Shown piece after piece: positions 55,559-64,000 of a stretch of 64,000 nt of DNA. The notes beneath the pieces are model-generated. The model saw nothing but the letters and a program-made list of their open reading frames with translations, searched no databases and had not been told where the DNA came from. The stretch covers positions 42,649,949 through 42,713,948 of the forward strand of contig OX387182.1 in NCBI GenBank assembly GCA_947561395.2, given 5' to 3'. A program made the translations under genes and the position numbers. Position 1 is the stretch's first letter. Every line of letters starts with the position of its first letter. This stretch comes from Buxus sempervirens (lineage: Eukaryota > Streptophyta > Magnoliopsida > Buxales > Buxaceae).

Positions 55559-55967
55559 GTGTACATGGAGGTGTGGATGTCGCTCTGGCATGTCGATTAA
55601 CCAATTCAAGCAACTACATGACATTGACCAATGTTGGTATTTGATTTTGTTTGACGTGGTATGTTTTATTCGCTGGTCTATTGGTGCGGAGTGGCCCATG
55701 ATAAACACTCTAGTATTTCAAAAACCTGAGTTGTTGAACTATGTTTTCTTCGATATGTTGCTACCTGGTTATACGTGACTTTACGGCTATATGCATGATT
55801 GATATTGTCTTTACTGCTTGGTTTATTCGATGGTTTTCCTCACGGATGTAAATTAGATCGTTGAAGTTTTGTTGGGTTATACGTGTTATCATCGTTGTAT
55901 ATGGTTTGTAATCGTGGCATGTTTTAGAACTGAACTAAATGTATTTGTGCATGCATGTGCTGCTCAC

Positions 55968-55985
55968 TGGGATATTCGTATCTCA
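55968..55985 (+). other. Conserved-position hairpin in LTR E (TTCG loop)
   Basis: TGGGATA-TTCG-TATCTCA, a 7-bp stem with one G-U pair. It follows GTGCATGCATGTGCTGCTCAC and precedes a T-rich stretch ending CAGATACTC. Confidence 0.75.
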
Positions 55986-56223
55986 CCCCATTGTTCTCGT
56001 TTTGTTTTCAGATACTCTTGGAGAGCTCGATACTTGCGGGTAGTTACTTGGGCATGTGAGTTTTATTTTAGTTTGGGAATATTTTTAGCGCACTCTGTTA
56101 TATAGTTATTGTTGTATTCATGTTTTTCCTTCACTCTGATATTGCGATCCTGTGTTTTAAATTAACCTCCGGGGATGAGTTACTGTGTTATTTCGTGACT
56201 CGAATCCAGGGCGTTACATGTTT

Positions 56224-57539
56224 ATTTTGAATTATAGCTTTTGGGTTGTTTCTATTCATCCCTTGCAGAAGGTTTCTCCCTTTGTTACAGAGAAACCTAG
56301 GCTAGTTAATATTAAAGTATCACTAGACATCATCTTCCAGCTATAAAGCAGAAGGTAATTCATCACAATGAACAAAATATCCAGACATGGATTCAAGAAC
56401 TACTGATTTAATCATCCCTTCTAACTGAATAACCCATATAAATGTTAAGTTTCCATTTTCACAGTCGAAGTGCAATAAGTGAAAATTACAACCTACAAAT
56501 GGAGAAAGAGACTATTTTGGTGATAGTACCAGTGACTGAAAATGCAGGAGTTCCTTGCGTATTATGCCATTCCTCCTTAATCACTAAAATACAAAGACAC
56601 ACATGCACGCACACGCACACACACACACACAAAAGCAAAATCCAAATCAAACTGAAATACAAAACAAATTACTAAATGGGAACCAAATGCAATTTTACTT
56701 CAGTTTGGTTAAGGTTCTATGTCAATTTATGATACTATATATTGTAATATAACACATTAAAATAAAGGACCACCTGATCAACCAAAAGGGTATGTCTACA
56801 TCATTTGGGAGAGAAAGCCTCTCCCAAGTCCCAAATGATGTTAAACTAAATACAAATATGTAAAGTTTCATGCTTGTTTGTTATTTCAGTTTACTTGGTT
56901 TGGTATTTAGTTTTAATATACTTCTTACAATTTGGTTTGGTTTCCAGTTTTCACATACATGCTTTTATTAAAATCAGTTTTCAGTTTCATTTGATTCAAT
57001 GGAAGCCTTAATCGTAAGCCAAACCAACATAGTTTGGTTTTTTCACTTTTCATAATACAACCAAATTAGAGAAAAAATAAATAAACGAACCAAGTTTTTT
57101 GGTTTGGTTTGTTTGGTTTTTGGTTCAGATTGAACCAATTAACAGCCATATCATCTATTTCCATTCCTCTTCCCATGAAATATTTGTGTGACTGAAAATT
57201 GATTCAATTGTTCTCTCAAGTCCCAACCTCAATCTTCCATGGATTTTTTGTTCCTAAGATCCTCTACATATCTACTTCTTGCAGCCATTCAAATCCTTAT
57301 TTTTCTGTTAAAAAGGATATCCAAGAGGGATATCCTAATATTTTCGAAATTAAACTTAATTCTAAGCATATGTCGTTCAATAGTTAAGAAATGATGCTTT
57401 TAACTATCAGTTCTATGAGCTCTATAATTATATTTTGACGCCTTTGAATAGCAATATATATATTACAGAACAACAATAATATCAGTGGCCTTGGAAAATA
57501 TGAAATTATAGTCAGTAATTTTTATTAGGTCATGATTAC
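56224..57539. other. AT-rich DNA with a (CA)n tract
   Basis: 56598-56630 is a (CA)n/(CACG) microsatellite. A GGTTTGGTTTGGTTT tract lies near 57095-57125. No gene recognised. Confidence 0.5.
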
Positions 57540-57635
57540 CCGATTCTTGAATGGAGCACGAAGAGTTTGAGCTTCTACACCACGGAAAAGTCTTAAATCC
57601 ATGCCATGACTGTTTACACCAATCAGATTCGCTCC
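57540..57635 (-). other. Orphan coding exon, phase 0, identity unknown
   Basis: In minus sense an acceptor CTTCCTTGCAG opens 32 codons beginning GANLIGVNSHGMDLRLFRGV and ending RAPFKNR, followed by a donor-like GTAATC. Its length is exactly divisible by three and the composition is that of a globular protein. I do not recognise the family and saw no neighbouring exon. It may belong to a gene with large introns or be a captured fragment. Confidence 0.5.
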
Positions 57636-58430
57636 CTGCAAGGAAGAGAATAACCAATATTTGATAATTTATGTCAACCTAACCCTGATAAAGTAGACGA
57701 GTGGTAACAAGTATTTAAAATAATGAAGAGATTGACAAGTTATAAAGAATAGTAAGAAGCACCAGAGGTTGCCCCTAATCCTATTCCACAATTCCTGGAT
57801 GAACTGTCTGTTGGTGATCAATTTAAGATACCATGGTAAATTTTATTTTAATGTGATATATGCCAATTCAAGAAATAATAATTATAGTAAAGCCTTACCC
57901 TCACTATGTACAATAAAAAAAAATTTTATTTTTCACACTATTCGAACCTATCAAAAGTCATATTTTCAGTTACCTAATGTTCCAAACCATTTCTAACCAA
58001 CTCCATACAGTTCCTTGTTTGTACTTTCTCCTTTGTTTTCTGAATTGTTCAATATGCACCATCTCATACTCTCCAAAAATCCCTTTTAAGGTCTCTGATT
58101 AAAATACCTACATCTCATCCAATTTTCTATTGTTTTATCAATTATCAAGGATACTCAACTTCCAAATTCATCCATTTCTTATCTTTCTTAGTATTTCTAC
58201 TCATTTAAGCTACAAGTGTCACATATGTGCATGCCTCTTGGTACCCATTATTCTGCTTCATAGATGTAGTTGGTCTAATAATTATCGAATTATATGTTAT
58301 AATTTAACATTATAACATAGAGTTTCAACTTTATTATATCTTATATCAATCATTTATAATTTATAACAATTATAAATGAATTTTTCTTAATTTTTTTAGA
58401 TTTTTAGCCATTTTTAAAATTTTTCTGATT
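57636..58430. other. AT-rich noncoding DNA
   Basis: Nothing recognised. Confidence 0.4.
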
Positions 58431-58640
58431 TTTTAAAACTGGATCAGACCGGACCGGCTATAGATCGGCTGGTACCGTTTTGGACTGGACGGTACTGTTC
58501 CGGACTGGACCGGGACCGGCCGGTCCAAAGCAAATAATTTTTTTTCCCTTTTTTCTCCGGCTCTCATAAGACCGGCTGGTCCAACCGGTCCAATAAAGTT
58601 TGTACCGGGATCGGGCTGGATTAATCCGGTCCTCAGTTGC
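58431..58640. repeat. GGACCGG-rich dyad cluster
   Basis: A dense set of GGACCGG, CCGGTCC, GGACTGGAC and AATCCGGTCC words in both orientations in otherwise very AT-rich DNA, able to form several overlapping hairpins. Probably the end of a short transposable element; family not identified. Confidence 0.6.
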
Positions 58641-59017
58641 AGTCTATAAAACCATGACTACAACTACTTGTAATATCACCTATGTTTTTATATACTAATG
58701 TTATAATTCTTCTTTAAGTTCACCATTTTGCTAGTCCTCATTAACTACAAAATAATTTGATCAGCTAATAGACATATATCATTCTATTTATTTCCATTCT
58801 TCAATTAGGGTATCATCCAACGCAAAGACTTATTCTTTCATCTTGGATAAACCTCCCTTCTTTTCAATAACTCTGAGACTATTGCAATTTTAGTGGTATC
58901 TCATTACCTCAATTTAACAAATATTGGATCTCCATTAATTTTTTTTTATATTATATTAGGACCCTATCACTGCTCTTATTGTATCTAAATTGACAAAACC
59001 TCTCTACTTTTCCCCCC
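58641..59017. other. AT-rich noncoding DNA
   Basis: Nothing recognised. Confidence 0.4.
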
Positions 59018-59056
59018 ATCATCATCATCATCATCATAAGCCAGTTCCCACCAAAG
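59018..59056 (-). mobile_element. RTE-type LINE 3' end with GAT tail
   Basis: In minus sense ACTTTGGTGGGAACTGGCTT is followed by ATGATGATG... It matches the RTE fragment near 50087-50107 (plus-strand phrase CCAGTTCCCACCAAAGT), and a trinucleotide tail is typical of RTE elements. Confidence 0.65.
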
Positions 59057-60741
59057 TGAGTCTGCAACACAAATTACGTTTCCCTCCAACTAGTTATTTT
59101 ATGTTCGTTGGCATAATCCCAAGAGAAATCTAGTATCTGGTGCTTATGAACTAATAAGGGCCAAAGTTGAACACATACGTTGCTTTTGAAGACGATTATA
59201 ATTCATCATCTAATGTGCAATATTGAAGAAATCAAGTGCCAAGTATCACATAGATCAAATAATTTTATCCATCTCATTCACCATATTATTTTGGATGATG
59301 ACTAACAATTGAAAAACTATAGTCAAAGTTCTAAAATAGAATATGCAAATGAAATATTAAATGTTATCCAATAATTGCAACGATACTTCATAAGTTGAGC
59401 GCATTTGATGGTGGATCCCGACATTACCAATATATTTCCATATGTTGAGTTATTGGGATTAAGAAACATTATTTTGGTTATTAATTCCAATCATTGATGT
59501 TTCATATTTCTTACCCTGCATTCAACATATATGTTAGCATGCACCAATAGTTTGACATCATTCTAATAGATTTGTCATCTGCAAAATTTCATTTTCCAGT
59601 TCTTATACTAAAGCCTTTCTACTGACTTTACGAATCACAACAATCCACACCCATGCTTCCTTAAATCTTTTTGGAGATAAATGAAGTTTATTGAAATTCT
59701 AGAATGGATTACAAAGAGATCCTACAAGGATTAAATAGAAAAACCTCAAAGATAAGATTGGAAACTAAATCAGTCCTCAACAATTCAATTGTAATCTGAT
59801 TCTACTAACTAATCTTCTCATATTTCTGAAATCATTTAAATTTATCATGTCTCAAACTCCAAAAATCTGCATTCTTATTCATGTGCAGTACATGTGGTAC
59901 AATACAATATTTCACATGTATCGCACTCTTGTTGGCTTCCACTAACATTTATGTATATTTGTTTTCTTTTATATTCTCCAAAGAACATTTTCCAATGCAT
60001 TCTACATCTTTATAGACTGTTCTTAAAGATCCTACATTCCTTCTTTTATTAATTTATATAAAACAATCAGATTCTAGATCCTATGTTGTCTCCTTTATCT
60101 GATTGTCCTAATATAGTTTGGTTTTCAGGTGTTGGTCAGGAATGTTTCAGTTCGACAAAATATAATAGTTTTTGGTGGGCCAAAAACTAGTGCTCTGTAA
60201 AAAGAAACCAACAAAAAGATAAAAAGAAGGCTGCAGTAGCAACATGTAGTAAAATGCAAAGTACCATTGCCATGACTCATACAAATTACAAAATTATGTA
60301 GATTAAATCCTGTTTTAAGGACCTGGAACTCTATTTAAAACCTAATTTTGGTTTTTTATATCTTTTTGGAATTTCAACCGATATTTTGGTGATGATTGTG
60401 GTTACATGATTTAACACGTAGGTGTCTCCTAGTATGGAGGTTTATTCTTAACATGTATATGTCTCCACGTATGTGGATATTGTTCTATCACGTATGTGGT
60501 TATTTCATGGTTTGTGCCTCTTGTTCTCACGTATGCGGTTATCTCATGGTATAGGCCTTTGTATTTAGTATTGATTAACTTTATGAATAAGTTATTAAAT
60601 GTTTTTTTATTGTGAGTTGTGTCTAGCAGGCTTAGCTTTTAATGGATCCATAGAGTAGCTAGTAAATGGAATTGTTTTCTGAAGTTCTTATTCTGTGTCA
60701 TAGGCATTCCATCATCACGAAGATGGTACCATTCCTATATC
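59057..60741. other. Noncoding DNA with a short repeat
   Basis: CACGTATGTGGTTATTTCATGGT and related phrases recur irregularly at 60413-60560. No gene recognised in this stretch. Confidence 0.45.
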
Positions 60742-61964
60742 TGTCACACCCCAAAATCTATACATATAATATCCCTATAATTATAATAATCAATAAATAT
60801 TAAGGGTAATGGATTAATAGGGATCTAGGACGTAACTACAGTTTCCACACACCCCAATGTGAAAACCCAAGCAGTAACCTAATTTAAAGTGCTTGATGTA
60901 TAAAACATCCATATAAATAAAATTCCAAAGGAAAAATAAAATTAAATACCAAGATCTTGCACATATAAAACAACTAAAAATTCATATGTATTAATTAAAT
61001 CAATATCAGAGTACGCATGTAAAATAACCTATTCAATAAAAAGATAATGACAAAAGTAATCCCTACAATACTGAATTAAAACATCAAGTGAATCCCTAAA
61101 TAAAAGACTACTCTAAATAGACTACGTCGACATCCAAGTACACCGAATCATGTCCACATCCTACACATCTTCCTGCTCCTCATAGGCTGCATCGTACAAA
61201 CCTGTAAAATGGTAGGGAGTGAGAAAATTTTGCCCAGCTGATATCATCCTACAGTTCAAGTCCCAAAAAGAACTTCAAGTTATAAAATTACACCCATAGA
61301 ACAATAATAATAAATATAGCATGATGAACAAAGAACTAAAACAAATAATAAAAAACATGTGATATGGAAACCCCTGATATCTCTACATTTGGTCTAAGAT
61401 GCATGATTTTCCTAAGAAAACTCTACATGAAAGAAACACTCAAAATACTAAAAGTCATGCTTAACCAAGCATGCAATGAATGCAGTGAATGCAATGAAAG
61501 TGTGTGCAACCTTTAGAGATATTCATCTTCACCTCATGAATTACTTAGAGTTGCAATTTATAAGGAACTTCCCCCCGCTCCCTTATAATTGCCGTGTAAT
61601 GCATTGTGAAATTGTCTAAATACCTCCTAACCGACACACATTCCAATTACAGACACCTCATTATTGGCAATCTGAAGTATTCTGCGTGTACATTGCAGTT
61701 CTACGGGCTTTCAACCAATCGGAGTACTATGCCGAGCCGCTATTTGTGGAAAGGAGAATAAATCCCAAGCTGCCCACAACATCTTTGTGAAGTCTGACTT
61801 TAAACAATAACACGATCCCAATCCTATAATGCATTTCGGAAAATTTCCCTCAAGGTTTTACATCACATCGGTAATCCCAACTTACAAGCTAGATATTGGA
61901 TTCCCGGAAAAGTCTTCACTACGAATGTAAGGTTATGAACAAGGACTTTTGGTGATTTTAGTAG
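60742..61964 (-). mobile_element. LTR F, long LTR interrupted by LTR G
   Basis: It starts TGTCACACCCCAAAATC on plus, so its minus-sense 3' end reads GATTTTGGGGTGTGACA, like the ends of LTRs B, C and E. The sequence is broken at 61965 by TGTGAGACATGG; the rest would lie beyond the window. Near 61554-61590 TTATAAGG and CCTTATAA form an 8-bp dyad in the region that corresponds to the arrays in LTRs B and E. Confidence 0.7.
61220..61236 (-). other. Conserved-position hairpin in LTR F
   Basis: In element sense TGGGCAAAATTTTCTCA can fold with seven pairs including one G-U and one mismatch. It is 480 bp from the LTR 3' end, as in LTR C, and is followed by a T-rich stretch and CAGG. Confidence 0.5.
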
Positions 61965-64000
61965 TGTGAGACATGGATTCGTCATCTCGGATGACTTCCG
62001 ATATCGTCACGCGGGGATCAATAAAATGTAAAGAGTCGCCACCATCCATCTTAGGGTGTGAATGGACACCAAAAGGTTCATAGATGTCAAATAGAGCCAA
62101 AGTAGCTCTAAGATGAGGAAAAATCCAGAGATTGGGTACGGGGAATTATTTATGAGTGGGGGAAGGTGTTAGGCACCCCCACTCATCCGTCTAAGACGGT
62201 TACCACATGTTTGCTTATGCTATAAATTGTTTGCTAGTAAAATACACAAAAAGGTGCTTAACAAGCACAATGTGTGTGACCATTCCACATGAGAAGTCTA
62301 ATGAGTTTAGACTCTCTTTGTAGATTCATCACTTCTAAAACTTCATGAGTGAAGTGAAATCAAAGTAAAAATGAAGAAAATCAAGCTAAGGCAAATCTGG
62401 AGAAATTCGGTCAAAAGAGCTTGAAAGCTTTGATAAACCATAACTCATTCAATTTAAATCTAAATCAAATGAAACCAAAGCCATTTGAAAACTGGTATAT
62501 ATTAGAATATACAGTAAAAAATTCAGCTCGATCCGATTCAAAACTAGAGAGAAATCCACATATGAAATCTGCTGTTATAACTCAGAAAAAGTGTTAAGTA
62601 GGCATTTTCAAAGCTCTATTCGTGGAGTTTGGCTCAATAAAAAACCATGAAAATTGGTGTGGAGGAAGTATGTAGTGCCATCTTTCCAAAGAAAAAAACC
62701 TCACACCAATCTCTATTCGGATGTGACTTGTGTGCTCTCTTGAACAGGCCTAGAAGACCACAGATGAGCTCTGGACTATGCCAGCGAGCACCTCTGAGTC
62801 AACTGAGCACCCAAGGCACAAAACAGATTGAAATCTGCTGAAACTTGTTGGAAATGAAAATAGACTTCTCAAAGAAAACTCAGAAACTGGAATCACATAA
62901 AACGGATTAAAACTGAGCAAATAGTGCACCATCAAAGCGGCGAGTTCAGCAATCTGGACTGAACTGTCTTACAAACTTTGAAGAGATGGTGTCAAAAATT
63001 GGCTACATGGAAGTGGACGAAAATTTCCAGATATTAAATAGACCTTCCAATCTATCACATGTCTTTAGAATCACTCAAAAATTCATCCGGAGGATGAAGT
63101 TATAAGCATTCCAAGACAGGCTACAGATCTGTCCTGTTTTGAGGTTTTTTTGAAGAGGAAATATAGAAACCAGTGCATGTGTGCATGTGGATTCGACCAA
63201 AACCTTAAAATCAACAAGAAATCCTCTCATGAAGTTCTAAAACTCATTTTAAGGCCTAGGACCTCAGATTTTCCATATTGAACATGGAAAGCCCAAGATC
63301 TAGCCCATTTGATGAAAATAGTGAAAAGTGAGTGTGAAAGTGTGGAAAATCTCATTTCTATGAGAAGCTTGGAATCCATGGCTATTGAGAGCATGGATTC
63401 ACATCTTCTCCAAATACAAAATAACTCAGAGAAGCATTCAAGGGTTCAAAATAACCATATAGCATGCTTTTCATCATTTGAGGGTTCTAAACCTAGAGGA
63501 TCCATTCCACCTTCCTTTTCCCCAGGCTCTCTCTTCACGTTTTACGACTAGAGAGGGTTCCCAGGTACTTTAGAAGGGGTTTGGGGTTGCAAAAATGCAC
63601 AAAGGCCTTACACTACAGAAAGGTAGAAGATGAGAGATTTGCTAGAACTTAAAAGGGAAGACTGGAAATGAAAGAGAGCTTTACCTTGGTAGCTTGAGCC
63701 TTCAGTAGACAATCCAGCAGAGCTTCTCCTTCTTCTTGCAGAGCTTCTAAGCTTCAAATTGTCAGCCATTTGCAAGAGGAGGGCCTCTCTATTTATAGGC
63801 CAAGTCAAGGGTAGAAGAGTCCCAAGGGTAGGCCAAAAAGGCCTTCTAGATTATTCCAATTCTCCTCCAAGGCATGAATTGGTGTAATTCAGCAAGTTTC
63901 GGAGGGTGAAATGGGGAGTTTAGGTCCTTGAGAGAGAGGTAATATGCGTAAATAAGGCTCAGAGATCGAGCCATTTCGCAAATCCCCGAAACAGCCAAAA
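61965..64000 (-). mobile_element. LTR G, second member of the TGTGAGACATG family, runs off the window
   Basis: It shares with LTR H (23753-26187) the start TGTGAGACATGG, the phrase GAGTCGCCACCAT, GAAGGTGTTAGGCACCCCC, AAGCCATTTGAAA and a minus-strand TATA box (CTATAAATAG, about 63790-63799). AGTAG precedes it, the candidate target duplication. Since it cuts LTR F, it is the younger insertion. Confidence 0.8.

Larger units (their letters stand above)
53572..56218 (+). mobile_element. Solo LTR E (2647 bp)
   Basis: It runs TGTAAAATCCCG...ATCCAGGGCGTTACA and is flanked by the 5-bp duplication TGTTT (53567-53571 and 56219-56223). A TATA box (TATATAAGG, 54007-54015) fixes the plus orientation. A GCGCC-rich repeat block, a stem-loop array and a hairpin follow in the same order as in LTR B. 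No coding sequence. Confidence 0.9.

Overview
This window is nuclear DNA from a flowering plant, most likely a woody eudicot; I cannot name the species. It is AT-rich, has GT-AG introns, carries a decayed piece of a plastid gene, and is filled with plant retrotransposons. The only clearly intact protein gene is a SUVH1/SUVH3-type histone H3K9 methyltransferase on the minus strand (45776..48043, with an inferred 5'UTR intron up to about 48734). A small 81-residue ORF at 7833..8078 (minus) with a TATA box is a second candidate. Everything else recognisable is mobile DNA or broken gene fragments.

Layout. 1-7.02 kb: AT-rich DNA with microsatellites, clustered tandem duplications and two Helitron-like 3' ends (near 2709 and 7018). 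Between these ends lies a decayed exon of an SnRK1 beta subunit (AKIN-beta). 7-11 kb: the small ORF, a possible first exon, and the first exon of a CNNM/DUF21 gene whose ATG has become GTG. 11.16-14.75 kb: a TRIM-like element (125-bp LTRs) whose left LTR is split by a 3.2-kb solo LTR with the 5-bp duplication TAGGC. 15.2 kb: plastid ccsA fragment. 18.7-27.8 kb: an older copia fragment, a nearly complete minus-strand Ty1-copia element whose 5' LTR is cut by a large TGTGAGACATG-type LTR, then a deletion junction and a truncated long LTR. 27.8-39.98 kb: an L1-type LINE broken by the long LTR B (end 27775), a 3.9-kb solo LTR (TSD TCCGC) and a Ty3 chromovirus (TSD CCTTG). 40.06-42.52 kb: solo LTR (TSD ATTAG). 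43.55 kb: orphan bHLH exon. 44.2-48.9 kb: the SUVH transcription unit with possible spliced 3'UTR exons. 49-50.4 kb: L1-type and RTE-type LINE remnants. 53.57-56.22 kb: solo LTR (TSD TGTTT). 57.5 kb: an orphan exon. 60.74-64 kb: two nested long LTRs running off the window.

The most unusual signal is in the family of long LTRs (2.5-3.9 kb), called LTR A to F here. In the same relative place, 250-520 bp before the 3' end, each has a short hairpin, and the stem sequence differs between copies while pairing is kept, mostly with compensatory or G-U changes. Two of them (LTR B and LTR E) also carry a tandem array of four stem-loops in which the loop (AAACCCTGAGTAGGCC and variants) is constant and each stem has its own sequence. 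LTR C has about 1.3 kb of a degenerate minisatellite built on GGTACC. These look like selected RNA or DNA structures inside retrotransposon LTRs. I know of no description of them, but I could not search.
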